Shown here piece by piece: positions 17,663 to 26,965 of a stretch of 64,000 nucleotides of DNA. Numbering within the stretch: position 1 is the stretch's first letter; each line of letters starts with the position of its first letter. The DNA is from JAXLQL01 sp046331625. GTDB lineage: Bacteria > Acidobacteriota > Terriglobia > Bryobacterales > Bryobacteraceae. The translations under genes and the position numbers were made by a program. The stretch lies in NCBI GenBank assembly GCA_046331625.1, contig JAXLQL010000008.1, positions 248,001 through 312,000 of the forward strand, read 5' to 3'. The notes beneath the pieces are model-generated. The model was not told where the DNA came from, searched no databases, and was given only the letters and a program-made list of their open reading frames with translations.

Positions 17663-20257
17663 TCAGGGCGCGACAGTGATGTTTACGGCGCGTGTCCACG
17701 CCTGGGTCTCCTGGCCGTTACCGCCGCGAATCACTGCCTCAGCCGAGACCGTTCCAGCTCCGCCACCGAACGGGTTCGGCCCGTGTGCCGGCACCGTGAC
17801 AGGGTAGGGCTCGACACGCCCGGTAGCATTTTCCCGATCCATGGCCGCCGCTAGGCCGCCGTGCCCTGTGCGAGGGTGATGTCGAACTCCAGATGCGCTT
17901 GCCCTCTCACGGATCGCGATCACGTTCACCTCGGCAACCCGCAGGTTCGGTTTGGCGCTGACTGCTGGATCGATGTTCAGCGTAAGAGAAGGTACAGTGG
18001 TGGTCGTGGTACTCAACTGTAGAGTACCGAGTTGCCCAAAGGTGTTGTCACCCCAGCATTTGACGCTACCAAGGTAGTCCAGTGCACAACTATGGTGGCG
18101 CCCCGTTGCGAGGGTGATGTTCAAGGAACCAGGAGTAGGTACAGGTTGAAGCACACTCGAGTCCACGACAGACGACACCTCGTGGAAAGTGTTGGACCCC
18201 CAGCATCGAACGTCGTTGAAGCCGGGGAAGGCTGCGCATGAATGGCTGCCTCCCGCCGCGATCACCGTCGCGTTCAGCAAGGACTTCACCACGAGAGCAA
18301 GAGGCTGGGGCGACGTATCGAAGCCGGCGCCCAACTGACCCACGAGGTTCGCACCCCAACAGCGCGCAGTGCCGTCAACGATGATTGCGCAATTGTGTGC
18401 GTCGCCGCTCGCGATTCCGACGGCGGCACCGAGTCCGGCTACTGTAACGGGAACATTGCTCGGGTTCGTGCTGCCATTACCTAGTTGGCCGTTGGTGTTC
18501 GTTCCCCAGCAACGCGCCGTACCGTCTGCCACCAGAGCGCACGTATGGAACGCACCGGCAGCGATGGCAGTCGCATTTCCCAGTCCCTGGACAACCGTGG
18601 GAGTTCTGCGCGGCGTTTGGGTAGCGTCGCCAAGCTGACCGTTGTTATTTGCGCCCCAGCACCGTACCGTTCCGTCAGCGATCAGTGCGCAGGTGTGCGA
18701 ACCGCCGAGATCCCCGCCCGTCGCGATGCCGACTACGTTTGCCAGACCCGGCACCGGCACTGGGCTGGGGCGGGTAGTGTTCGTGCCATCGCCGATCTCG
18801 CCGGAAGAGTTCTGGCCCCAGCAGCGGACGGTCCCATCTGCCAGCAGCGCACAGGTGTGAGCTTCGCCGCCTGCAATAGCGGTCACGTTCGTGAGGCCCG
18901 GAATCGCCTGGGGAAAAATAGAGTTGCCTCCAACGACGCCAGTTCCCACCTGTCCGGAAGCGTTCGCGCCCCAGCAAGCAGCCGTGCTATTGGCCCGCAC
19001 TACGCACGTATGATCGCGCCCCGCCGCCACCGCTCGGGCAGTGATGCTACCGCCTCCACCAGCAACCGCGGTCAGCACGGAAGTCGGGAGCGTGCCTCCG
19101 TTGCCGAGCTCTCCGTGGCTGTTCGTGCCCCAGCACCGCGCTGAACCATCGGCGAGCAAGGCGCAGGTATGGGCGCCGCCGGCTGTGATTGCGACAGCGT
19201 TACCGAGAAGGCTCACGGGAACCGCAACCGGACTGTTGTTTCCGCTTCCGTCACCCAATTGATTCTGAAAGTTCCATCCCCAGCAACGCGCCGTTCCATC
19301 AGCAAGCAACGCGCAGGTATGAGACCCACCGGAAGTGATCGCCTTCACATTGGTAATGCCCAACACCGGCACCGGCGAGGACTGGTCCACAGTACTGTTA
19401 TTGCCTAGTTGCCCGAAAATGTTCCGGCCCCAACAGCGCACCGAGCCATCGGCGATCAGCGCGCAAGTGTGGAACGCGCCGGTTTCGATCGCCACCGCGC
19501 TCGAGAGGCCCTGAACCGGGACAGGGATCTTGCTCGAAGTGGTTTTGCCGGTGCCGAGTTCTCCATACACATTTCTGCCCCAGCACCGTGCGGTTCCATC
19601 GGCGATCAACGCGCAGGTATGAGACCCGGCCGCACTGATGGCCGTCACGTTGGCAAGCCCAAGTACATCGACCGGCGTCCGTCGAGTAGTCTGAGTGTTG
19701 TCGCCAAGCTGTCCATAGTCGTTGGCTCCCCAGCAACGCACCGTACCGCCGACCCTGAGAGCGCAGGTGTGATCGTCTCCTGCGCCGATGGCCACCGCGT
19801 CCACCATGCCCAAGACATGGTCTGGATTCGCAATATTCGAGTCAGTGTTATTCCCATGCTGACCATAAAGATTACTTCCCCAGCACGATATCCTTCCATC
19901 GGGCTCGAGCGAACAAGTGTGCAGGCGCCCGGAGGTGACGGCTACCGACTGCGAGACGTTGTAAGCTTGGATCGGCTTCGGCTGGTCACCGAGTACTGGC
20001 CCAACTTCACCGGATGAGCTGGCACCCCAGCATCGGACGGAGCCACCTTCGTTGACCTGGCATGTGTGGGCCGCACCAGCGGAAATCCGTGCGCTCGCAT
20101 CGTTGAGAACAGTCTCTGCCGTGAAGCGGGCGCGCACCGCCGCAAATCCGGCAGTTTGAGAGACGGCGAGTACACCGGCGCCCAGCAGGATCCCCAGGTA
20201 GCGCGCCGAGTACCGTGTGCCGTGGGTGGCGCTACGTCCAGTTTTCAATCGTTGCAT
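17663..20257 (-). CDS. Secreted RCC1-repeat (double beta-propeller) protein
   Basis: 864 residues from the ATG at 20257 with AGGAGGAG upstream. A membrane/signal segment (YLGILLGAGVLAVSQTAGFA) is followed by 14 RCC1-type repeats of ~50 residues, each with HTCAL-ADGT-RCWG-N-GQLG. That is enough for two seven-bladed propellers. Every blade has a Cys pair (HTC...RCWG), unlike eukaryotic RCC1, which suggests a disulfide-stapled extracellular propeller. After the last repeat comes a ~100-residue tail. In part of this tail (about 17850-17925) an alternative frame reads GQAHLEFDITLAQGTAA, so two compensating indels may be present. Function unknown; probably surface binding. Confidence 0.8.
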   Translation of the reverse strand: MQRLKTGRSATHGTRYSARYLGILLGAGVLAVSQTAGFAAVRARFTAETVLNDASARISAGAAHTCQVNEGGSVRCWGASSSGEVGPVLGDQPKPIQAYNVSQSVAVTSGRLHTCSLEPDGRISCWGSNLYGQHGNNTDSNIANPDHVLGMVDAVAIGAGDDHTCALRVGGTVRCWGANDYGQLGDNTQTTRRTPVDVLGLANVTAISAAGSHTCALIADGTARCWGRNVYGELGTGKTTSSKIPVPVQGLSSAVAIETGAFHTCALIADGSVRCWGRNIFGQLGNNSTVDQSSPVPVLGITNVKAITSGGSHTCALLADGTARCWGWNFQNQLGDGSGNNSPVAVPVSLLGNAVAITAGGAHTCALLADGSARCWGTNSHGELGNGGTLPTSVLTAVAGGGGSITARAVAAGRDHTCVVRANSTAACWGANASGQVGTGVVGGNSIFPQAIPGLTNVTAIAGGEAHTCALLADGTVRCWGQNSSGEIGDGTNTTRPSPVPVPGLANVVGIATGGDLGGSHTCALIADGTVRCWGANNNGQLGDATQTPRRTPTVVQGLGNATAIAAGAFHTCALVADGTARCWGTNTNGQLGNGSTNPSNVPVTVAGLGAAVGIASGDAHNCAIIVDGTARCWGANLVGQLGAGFDTSPQPLALVVKSLLNATVIAAGGSHSCAAFPGFNDVRCWGSNTFHEVSSVVDSSVLQPVPTPGSLNITLATGRHHSCALDYLGSVKCWGDNTFGQLGTLQLSTTTTTVPSLTLNIDPAVSAKPNLRVAEVNVIAIRERASASGVRHHPRTGHGGLAAAMDRENATGRVEPYPVTVPAHGPNPFGGGAGTVSAEAVIRGGNGQETQAWTRAVNITVAP

Positions 20258-20683
20258 ATCGACTCCTCCTCGAGGAAGGGCGCGCTGCGCGCCTCAGCTC
20301 AGAATGAAGGGAAACGCCAGTCGCCCCCTCTACTAGCTGTAATCGCAAACCGGCGGACAAAAACGACAGGCGCGGCAAAGTTTTTCGCGGCATCCGGCCC
20401 GGGCCTCAGGCGAAAGCCCTCCCTATTGAGAAGTTGAACCTCGGTCAGCACCGGCTACGAATTCGCGCATCGGGGGTGTGGTGATACCGGCTTTGGGGGC
20501 GCGGAGGTGCGCCATGGTCCAAGTTGAAGCGGTCCGTGAGAGGGTCCGCGGTCGAGTGCAGGTTGGCTTTGGTTCTTTCAGCGTGGCTGGAGCCGGCGAG
20601 CGGGGGCTTGCAAAGGGCGGCGGAGCTGAAGTCCCGCGCAGACCGAGGGCTGCCCAGTCCAGGGACGAGGCCTCAAACGGGGT
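20258..20683. other. 426-bp intergenic region without a supported gene
   Basis: It lies upstream of the RCC1 gene and downstream of the kinase gene, both on the minus strand. Frames here are short and lack ribosome binding sites. It holds the RCC1 ribosome binding site (AGGAGGAG just upstream of 20257) and, at 20622-20646, one degenerate half of the REP-like element in reverse orientation (GAGCTGAAGTCCCGCGCAGA). Nothing else was recognised. Confidence 0.5.
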
Positions 20684-23299
20684 CTACCGGAGAGCGTCCT
20701 CGAGTTGCCGCTTCACGAACAGATTCCCAGGCCGCTTCTTGCTCCACGATTCCCAAATGGCTCTGCGCCGCTCGGTCATTGCCTGTGCGCGGTCGATCTG
20801 CCCCGTGCGCAGGTAGAGCCGGGCAAGGTTTTGGTAGATCTTCGATACAGCCTCCGAATGGCCGATGTCGTTTTCGGGATCGGGCGAGGATGCTTGCACC
20901 TTGGCGAGCAGTTCTTCGTACAGTCCGGCGGCTTTTCGGGGTTGGTTCATTGCCGTGTGATGATCGGCCAACGCGCGCAGCACATGGTCTACTTCGCTGT
21001 TTGGGGTGATCGTCGCCACCGGATAATCCCGAGTGGCCTCGAGCATTGCCAAGGCGGCCTCGATGCGTTGCTTCCCCTCGGGTTCCCGATTCAGTTTTCG
21101 CAAGGGATAGGAGGAAGCCGCCAGCAGTTCGGCCTCGCCCCGGCGGGCCTTGTTGCCGAGCTTGATTTCTCGCAGCCGGGAGACTGCGTGATCATACACC
21201 TCGAGGGCGCGCCGAGGATCGAGTTCAGCCAGGAGAGCTCCCAGTTCCCGGCCTGCCGATGCGAAAAGGGAAAGCCCCGTCACGTCGTCAGGGAACTTTT
21301 GCGCCCGCTCTTCGACCACATCGAAAGCCTCCTGATAGGTCGCGCGGGCCGCGTCGGTCTGCCCGCTGTCACGAAGGATCCCGCCTTCGCGCCACGCGAC
21401 ATTGAAGTGCCAGGAAGAATCCGTATTGTCAGTCGTTTTCCGTGCCTGCCGAATCGCTTCGAGCGCGCCGTCCAGATCTCCGGAGAGTCGCCTGGCATCG
21501 GCTTCGACACTCAACGAGTTGGAGAGAAGTTTACCCTCGTTCGAAGACCGCGCGAGCTCCGCTGCGCGCCGGGCGTATCGTATGGAGTCGGCATAACGAT
21601 GAGCATTCTTGTAAGCCAGCGCTACATTAGACAGGATCTTTCCGGCCTTCCCTACTTCTTCCGGGCGAGTGCGAAGAAAAGTCTCCAGGTGCTCCGCGCA
21701 CTCCTGGCCCCAACGCAAAGACTTCTGGCGCTGGGCGGCCGTATCGGCAAGGATCATCCGGCTCTCGTCTATTTTTCCGTAGGTGAAGTGGGCTTCGGGC
21801 ATCTGCGGGGACTTCGCCAACACGGAATCGAGCAACGCAGCGCCTCGGTCGAGGCTTTCCTGCGCCCCTTCGGTTTCACCAAGACTCGGGCCAGTGGGAA
21901 TGCCTTGCGCCTGGGCAAGCTTCAGATAGACGCCGGCTAGCTCGACAGCCAAATCCTGGTCGCCCTTGGCCTCCAGACTCAGAGCTTGCAGGTAGTCTTT
22001 CGACATTCCGATCACCTCGCGCCGGGCCTTGAGCGCGCCCGGCAGCGTGGCCAGCGTTCCATCGAGCGACAGGAATCTTCCCGCAAGCTGCCGCACGTCC
22101 TGAAAGCGCTTCTGTGCGATTCGCCTTTGCTGGTTGGCGACGAAAACACCGGCGGTCAGGCCGGCGATCGCGATACTCACCGCGGTGATGGGCACCCAGG
22201 ATCGACGTAGGAACTTTCGCGTTCGGTACCAAGCGTTGCCTCCGCGTGCCCGAACAGGCCGCGATTCGAGGTAAGCTTCCAAGTCGCCAGCGAATTGTTC
22301 GACAGTTCCATAGCGATCCCGTGGGTCCTGACGCAACGCGTGGAGGAGAATGGATTCCAAATCTGGGCTCAAGTCGGGGACCCATTTGCGTGGGCGCGTG
22401 ACTTCGCGGCTGGCTACCTCTGCTGCGATGGCCCCCGGCGCCACCGCGTCGAATTGATGGGCGTGTTTTCCGGTGAGTAGTTCATACAACACGGCGCCCA
22501 GGGAATAGATGTCTGAGGCTGTGCTGACACGAGCGCCCGCGATCTGCTCTGGGCTGGCGTAGGCGGGGGTCAGCATGCGGACGGCAGTCTGCGTCGATTC
22601 CGCCGCGAGATCGAGAATTTTGGCGATACCGAAATCCAACAATTTCGGCTCGCCCTGGGGAGTGACGAAAATGTTGCCCGGCTTCAGGTCCCGGTGCACC
22701 ACCAGATTCTGATGCAGATAACTCACCGCGCTGCAAACTTTCAGGAACAGTTCAATCTTCTGCCGCCGGCCGAGCTCCGAGGCGAAGGCGTCGATCGGCT
22801 TGCCTTCGATGTACTCCATCGCGAGGAACGGCTGGCCATGCTCGGTATGGCCAGCATCGAGCATCCGCGCAATATTCGAATGAGCGAGCGTGGCCAGGAT
22901 CTGCCTCTCTTGCAAGAAGCGTTCGCGGTGGATCTCGCCGGCGCTCGAGGGAAGAAGCTTGACGGCCACGCGTTGGGTGACCTCGCCGTCGGCGCGCTCA
23001 CCCAGGTATACGGAACCCATCCCGCCGCGTCCGATCAGCGTGACTAACCGGTAGGGTCCACAGCGAAGGCCGGCGCCGTCGTCAAAATGATGCGGCGCGT
23101 CAGTGACCCCGTCTTCGAGAAAATGCTGGTCGATCAGCGCGCGGTGTTCGTCGAGCAATGCCTCGACGTGGGCCGCCGCCGCCGGATTCCGCTCACGCAA
23201 GGCGGCCAGCCAGGCGGCGCGCTCATGGCCCGGGATCGCGAGCGCCTCGTCGAGATACGGACTTACCTCGGCCCAAGTATCGGCTTTGGGGATCGGCAT
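20684..23299 (-). CDS. Hanks-type Ser/Thr protein kinase with C-terminal TPR region
   Basis: 871 residues. The kinase domain spans ~82-345: Gly loop GRGGMGSVY (90-98), catalytic Lys114 (VAVKLLP), HRDLKPGN with D204, DFG with D222, and TPAYASPEQIAG in the activation segment. One membrane helix (VPITAVSIAIAGLTAGVFVA, ~370-390) is followed by a long TPR-rich domain predicted outside the membrane. This is the common acidobacterial kinase-TM-TPR layout. The start is 3 bp after the sigma-factor stop, so the two are co-transcribed. The N-terminal ~75 residues before the kinase domain (EVSPYLDEALAIPGHERAAW) are the short helical region typical of this class. Its targets are unknown. Confidence 0.92.
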   Translation of the reverse strand: MPIPKADTWAEVSPYLDEALAIPGHERAAWLAALRERNPAAAAHVEALLDEHRALIDQHFLEDGVTDAPHHFDDGAGLRCGPYRLVTLIGRGGMGSVYLGERADGEVTQRVAVKLLPSSAGEIHRERFLQERQILATLAHSNIARMLDAGHTEHGQPFLAMEYIEGKPIDAFASELGRRQKIELFLKVCSAVSYLHQNLVVHRDLKPGNIFVTPQGEPKLLDFGIAKILDLAAESTQTAVRMLTPAYASPEQIAGARVSTASDIYSLGAVLYELLTGKHAHQFDAVAPGAIAAEVASREVTRPRKWVPDLSPDLESILLHALRQDPRDRYGTVEQFAGDLEAYLESRPVRARGGNAWYRTRKFLRRSWVPITAVSIAIAGLTAGVFVANQQRRIAQKRFQDVRQLAGRFLSLDGTLATLPGALKARREVIGMSKDYLQALSLEAKGDQDLAVELAGVYLKLAQAQGIPTGPSLGETEGAQESLDRGAALLDSVLAKSPQMPEAHFTYGKIDESRMILADTAAQRQKSLRWGQECAEHLETFLRTRPEEVGKAGKILSNVALAYKNAHRYADSIRYARRAAELARSSNEGKLLSNSLSVEADARRLSGDLDGALEAIRQARKTTDNTDSSWHFNVAWREGGILRDSGQTDAARATYQEAFDVVEERAQKFPDDVTGLSLFASAGRELGALLAELDPRRALEVYDHAVSRLREIKLGNKARRGEAELLAASSYPLRKLNREPEGKQRIEAALAMLEATRDYPVATITPNSEVDHVLRALADHHTAMNQPRKAAGLYEELLAKVQASSPDPENDIGHSEAVSKIYQNLARLYLRTGQIDRAQAMTERRRAIWESWSKKRPGNLFVKRQLEDALR

Positions 23300-23302
23300 T
23301 GG

Positions 23303-23875
23303 TCACTCCGCCGGGTTGCCGCGAATGCTGTGGTACAAGTAGATCCGTGCCTTCTCCCAGTGGCGTTGGACCGTACGTTCGGAGAGGTCTAGCATTGCGG
23401 CGATTTCGACAAAGGAGAAGCCGCAGAAGAACTTCAGATCGACGATACGGGCAAGCGCCGGCTCGACAGTGTAGAGTGTGTCCAGGGCCTGGCCGACCTC
23501 GACCAGGGACCGCTCGTCAACCAAGTCCTGGGCATCGGAACCGATGGCAGTGATGACGAACTGGCCGCCGCGCTTTTGCGCTCGGCGCTGACGAGCGTGA
23601 TCGATGACCAAGCCACGCATGACGCGCGAGGCGTAGGCCATGAATCTCGCGCGATCCGGAAACGAGCTCCGGTTGTGCGCCATGTCGAGGTAAGTCTCAT
23701 GAAGAAGCGTAGTGGTGCCAAGGGCACCGCCTTGCCGTCTGAGCTCGCGCCGTGCCACCCGGCGTAACTCTTCGTAGAGCGCCGCGAAAAGCGCCGCAGG
23801 CGCGTCCGGATCGCCCTTTTCCAGGGCCAGGAAGAGTGAGGAGACGGTGTCCGCCCGAACGCTTTCCTCAACCAC
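23303..23875 (-). CDS. ECF-subfamily RNA polymerase sigma factor (SAK type)
   Basis: 190 residues. The region 2 part (LFAALYEELRRVARRELRRQ, LHETYLDMAH, FMAYASRVMRGLVIDHARQR) and the sigma-4 region (IVDLKFFCGFSFVEIAAMLD, LSERTVQRHWEKARIYLY) are those of the ECF-SAK group ('sigma-associated kinase'). In this group the sigma factor is encoded just before a Ser/Thr kinase, as here (3-bp gap). No anti-sigma factor is visible; in this group the kinase is thought to control activity. This is the first gene of the two-gene operon. Confidence 0.92.
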   Translation of the reverse strand: MVEESVRADTVSSLFLALEKGDPDAPAALFAALYEELRRVARRELRRQGGALGTTTLLHETYLDMAHNRSSFPDRARFMAYASRVMRGLVIDHARQRRAQKRGGQFVITAIGSDAQDLVDERSLVEVGQALDTLYTVEPALARIVDLKFFCGFSFVEIAAMLDLSERTVQRHWEKARIYLYHSIRGNPAE

Positions 23876-23957
23876 AGGCCAATAGTCTTGCAGGTTTGCA
23901 GTCGTGTGTCAAACCTAGCCCGTCCTGGTTCTTTGGTTGCCAGGATGACTCACTTTT

Positions 23958-23994
23958 GTCGCGGTCTGGCTTCCGTAACACCGGTTACCGCGAC
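23958..23994. terminator. Hairpin between AraC/GyrI gene and sigma-factor operon
   Basis: GTCGCGGT (23958-23965) pairs perfectly with ACCGCGAC (23987-23994) across a 21-base loop. It lies just after the 3' end of the minus-strand regulator at 24010 and before the sigma factor start at 23875. There is no clear T-run, so it may be a factor-dependent terminator or an operator. Confidence 0.35.
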
Positions 23995-24009
23995 CTTATG
24001 GAGGTGCTT

Positions 24010-24888
24010 CTAAGTAACGATGGGAACCCAGATCTCGAAGCCGCCCATGCCAGTGGCGCCGTTGAACTGCTCTCCGTAGCGTTCGAAGGCGGGCGCGTCA
24101 GCGGCTTTGAATCGGGCGTCGGAAAGTCCGTGTTCCCAGATCGCCTTCCAGATCGGGCCGATCGCGGAGATGTGGTCCTTGATGTCGAACACCGCGTAGC
24201 TCTGCGCGGGAATCCGGACACGTTGGAACTCGGCGGGCTGCGAGGGGAAGCGCCGCACTTCGGCGCCGCAGATGTACTCGTAACTCCCGGCTTCGTCAGC
24301 GTTGTGGATCACGCCGTAGGCGGCGCTCCCGGCTTGGCCCTCGATGTGCCCGATGTGCGGCACGAAGCGATTCCAAAGGGCTGGAATACCGGGATCGCCA
24401 GCGAGCTTGCAAGGTTGGCCGAGTCCGAAGATCAGCATTTCCCCGGCGTGCTTCAAAGTTGGCGTGGGGAGAGTAGGTCGTGTGGCAGGGTTCACGCGAA
24501 TGGCTTCCTGGAGTGGCAGTGCGGTTTCGCCCGGCGCTTCCCGGAACTCCTGGGGAGACAGCCCGAAGTGTTGGCGAAAGGCGCGAGTGAACGCTTCGTG
24601 CGAGCCGTATCCGGCTGCCAGGGCTACATCGAGAATGCCGGGAGCACCCGCGGCCAGAGTCTCCGCCGCGACACTGAGTCTCCTGGCTCGCACGTAACCG
24701 GCCAGTGACAATCCCGTTGCGGAGGCGAACGCGCGCGACATGTGGAATCGGGATACTCCGGCGGCTTCGGCGACGGCTTCGAGACTGACGTCGTCCGGAA
24801 GATGACTTTCGATATACCAGAGGGCTTTGCTTGTGACGCTCACTGTCACACCAGCATAGGGCGACTGGTTCGATGCGCGCTTGATCAT
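24010..24888 (-). CDS. AraC-family regulator with GyrI-like effector domain
   Basis: 292 residues from the ATG at 24888 (MIKRASNQSPYAGVTVSVTS); the upstream in-frame extension is poor. The AraC double HTH is N-terminal (LEAVAEAAGVSRFHMSRAFA and ILDVALAAGYGSHEAFTRAF, FGLSPQEFRE), and the C-terminal ~150 residues are a GyrI/SOUL-like small-molecule binding domain (VRIPAQSYAVFDIKDHISAI, GFEIWVPI). Regulators of this layout (Rob/SoxS/BmrR-like) sense organic compounds and control efflux or detoxification. It is divergent from the BNR/MoaD pair across 102 bp; control of that pair is possible but unproven. Confidence 0.88.
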   Translation of the reverse strand: MIKRASNQSPYAGVTVSVTSKALWYIESHLPDDVSLEAVAEAAGVSRFHMSRAFASATGLSLAGYVRARRLSVAAETLAAGAPGILDVALAAGYGSHEAFTRAFRQHFGLSPQEFREAPGETALPLQEAIRVNPATRPTLPTPTLKHAGEMLIFGLGQPCKLAGDPGIPALWNRFVPHIGHIEGQAGSAAYGVIHNADEAGSYEYICGAEVRRFPSQPAEFQRVRIPAQSYAVFDIKDHISAIGPIWKAIWEHGLSDARFKAADAPAFERYGEQFNGATGMGGFEIWVPIVT

Positions 24889-24990
24889 CGTTGTGGTGAA
24901 GCGGCAAAAAAGAGATTGACTCGAGAACAGAAACAGCCTAAATTGTTCCAAGTAGGCCAGACGCGCTGGCTGAACGGGAGGTGCCCTCAG

Positions 24991-26103
24991 GTGCGAATAC
25001 TCGCCGGTACGAAGAAGGGCGCGTGGATCCTCGAGACGGATTCCAAGCGCCGGGATTTCAAATTGTCGAAGCCGATTCAATTCGGCCAGATGGTCACGCA
25101 TTTCGTGCAGGATCCGCGGGAACCGAAACGGTTGCTGATCGCGGCCAAGCCCGGCCATCTGGGTCCAACGATTTTTCGCTCATCCAATGGCGGCAAGTCG
25201 TGGGCCGAGCCCACGCAGCCACCGGCCTTCGCGAAGGCTGCGGAAGGCGCGAAGGGGCTGGTGGTGGATCACATTACTTGGCTCACGCCGGGCCATTCGT
25301 CCGAGCCGGGCGTATGGTTCTGTGGCTCGTCTCCCCAGGGCCTTTTCCGGAGCGAGGACCACGGCGCCACCTGGACCAGCGTGGACGGCTTCAACCAGCA
25401 TCCGATGCGCGACAAGTGGTGCGGCGCGGGCGAGCAAGGTCCGCCAGACGGCGCGCGGATGCACTCGATTCTGGTGGATCCGCGAGACGCCAAGCACATG
25501 TACCTGGGTATGTCAGCCGGTGGAGTGTTCGAGACCACCGATGGCGGGTCGAATTGGGCTCCGATCAACAAAGGTTGCGACGCCGAGTTCCTGCCGAGTC
25601 CGGATGCCGATTACGGGCATGACCCGCATTGCGTGCGGCTCCATCCTCTGAACCCGGACCGGTTGTATCAACAGAATCACTGCGGCATCTATCGCATGGA
25701 TCGCGCCGAAGGGCAGTGGCAGCGGATCGGGCGGAACATGCCGAAGAAGATCGGCGACATCGGTTTTCCGTGCGTGCTGCATCCGCGCGATCCGGACACG
25801 ATGTGGGTGTTCCCGATGGACGGCACCACGGTGTGGCCGCGGACAAGTGTGGAGGGCAAGCCGGCTGTGTACCGCACGCGCAACGGCGGAAAGAAATGGG
25901 AGCGGCTCGACAAGGGGCTGCCGAAACAGAACGCGTGGTATACGGTTTTTCGCCAGGCGATGACGGCGGACGATCACAAGAAGACCGGCTTGTATTTCGG
26001 AACCACGAGCGGCGAGATATGGGCTAGCCGCGACGAGGGTGAAAGCTGGCGCAACGTGGCGATGCACCTGCCGCGGGTGCTGTCGCTCGAAGTGGCTCAC
26101 TGA
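24991..26103 (+). CDS. BNR/WD40-like sialidase-fold propeller protein
   Basis: 370 residues from a GTG at 24991 (VRILAGTKKGAWIL) with GGAGG at 24977-24981. The repeats have BNR/YCF48-type S-x-D-x-G-x-x-W boxes: SSNGGKSWAEP, SEDHGATWTSV, TTDGGSNWAPI, TRNGGKKWERL, SRDEGESWRNV. No signal peptide is seen, so it is probably cytoplasmic. The catalytic triad of true sialidases was not found. It is followed after 17 bp by a MoaD/ThiS-like gene. The pairing of such a propeller with a MoaD-like protein is, to my memory, recurrent in bacteria; its function is unknown. Confidence 0.75.
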   Translation: MRILAGTKKGAWILETDSKRRDFKLSKPIQFGQMVTHFVQDPREPKRLLIAAKPGHLGPTIFRSSNGGKSWAEPTQPPAFAKAAEGAKGLVVDHITWLTPGHSSEPGVWFCGSSPQGLFRSEDHGATWTSVDGFNQHPMRDKWCGAGEQGPPDGARMHSILVDPRDAKHMYLGMSAGGVFETTDGGSNWAPINKGCDAEFLPSPDADYGHDPHCVRLHPLNPDRLYQQNHCGIYRMDRAEGQWQRIGRNMPKKIGDIGFPCVLHPRDPDTMWVFPMDGTTVWPRTSVEGKPAVYRTRNGGKKWERLDKGLPKQNAWYTVFRQAMTADDHKKTGLYFGTTSGEIWASRDEGESWRNVAMHLPRVLSLEVAH

Positions 26104-26120
26104 GAAATACCGGCTGGACA

Positions 26121-26408
26121 ATGAAGGTCTACGTACCCAGTCCGCTCCGTTCGTATACGGGCGGAAAATCGGAAGTGGAAGCCGCCGGGCTGACGGTGCG
26201 AGAAGTGTTGCTCGATCTCGACCGGCAATTTCCGGGTATCCGTTACCGGATGATCGACGAACAGGACGGGATCCGGCCGCACATCCGGCTTTTCGTGGAT
26301 TTGGATCAGGCGCCAAACCTGGATACGCCCGCGCGCCAGGACGCTCCCGTGCATATCATCTGCGCGCTGAGCGGCGGAATCGGGCGGCCGGCTTGGTGCG
26401 TCTGCTAG
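26121..26408 (+). CDS. MoaD/ThiS-like ubiquitin-fold protein with residues after the diglycine
   Basis: 95 residues, 17 bp after the propeller gene. It has the beta-grasp pattern of MoaD/ThiS sulfur carriers (MKVYVPSPLRSY, LTVREVLLDLDRQFPGIRYR, IRPHIRLFVD) and the late hydrophobic strand VHIICALSGG. Functional MoaD and ThiS end exactly at GG. Here nine residues follow (IGRPAWCVC) after Gly85-Gly86, ending in C-V-C. By analogy with QbsE, the tail may be removed by a protease before activation, or the protein may not be a sulfur carrier. No E1-like, MoaE or JAMM gene is in the window. Confidence 0.75.
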   Translation: MKVYVPSPLRSYTGGKSEVEAAGLTVREVLLDLDRQFPGIRYRMIDEQDGIRPHIRLFVDLDQAPNLDTPARQDAPVHIICALSGGIGRPAWCVC

Positions 26409-26473
26409 GATGTGTTGAGCCTGCCGAATCCAGGCGGTGGGATATGAACGTTTCGTAAGAAAGGGACAAGACT

Positions 26474-26869
26474 GTGAAGGTTTTCCGTATCGTTCTGGCC
26501 GGCGCCGTGCTGGCCGCATTTTCCCTGGCGCTTCCCTCCGAGGATGCGCCGGAAGCTCACGTCAAGACCATGAAAGACCTCGGCGCGCAGATGGGCAAGC
26601 TGCGGAAGAACATCGATGTCGAAGCCAACGCGAGCGCGATGGCCGAAACCATGAAGGACGTCGGCAAGTTCTGGAAGGAACGTCATTCCGAAGTTGCGAT
26701 GAAGACCTGCAAAGAGAGCCGTGACGGCGCTCTGGCCGTGGCCAAGGCCGCCAAGGCTGGCGATCAGGCCGGCGTCTCCGCTGGCATGAAGATGATCGGG
26801 TCCGGCTGCAAGGGCTGCCACGACGCGCATCGCGAAAAAGTCTCCGACAACGTCTACAAGATCAAGTAA
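26474..26869 (+). CDS. Cytochrome c' (periplasmic c-type haem protein)
   Basis: 131 residues from a GTG at 26474, about 8 bases after AAAGGGACA. A signal peptide (VFRIVLAGAVLAAFSLALPS) is followed by a four-helix-type body. The single haem motif C112-K-G-C115-H116 is near the C-terminus, as in class II cytochromes c'. It is periplasmic, binds one covalent haem, and is involved in electron transfer or NO binding. The expected length is about 125-150. It is downstream of the MoaD-like gene on the same strand, but the 65-bp gap with its own site suggests an independent start. Confidence 0.82.
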   Translation: MKVFRIVLAGAVLAAFSLALPSEDAPEAHVKTMKDLGAQMGKLRKNIDVEANASAMAETMKDVGKFWKERHSEVAMKTCKESRDGALAVAKAAKAGDQAGVSAGMKMIGSGCKGCHDAHREKVSDNVYKIK

Positions 26870-26965
26870 GACCGGCCGAATCCAGGCTGGCTGCTCTCGG
26901 TCGATCTACCTGCTGCCAGGCGCTTCGTTCCTTCACGGGGGCGGGGCGGCCTGGCCGCTGTGCTT

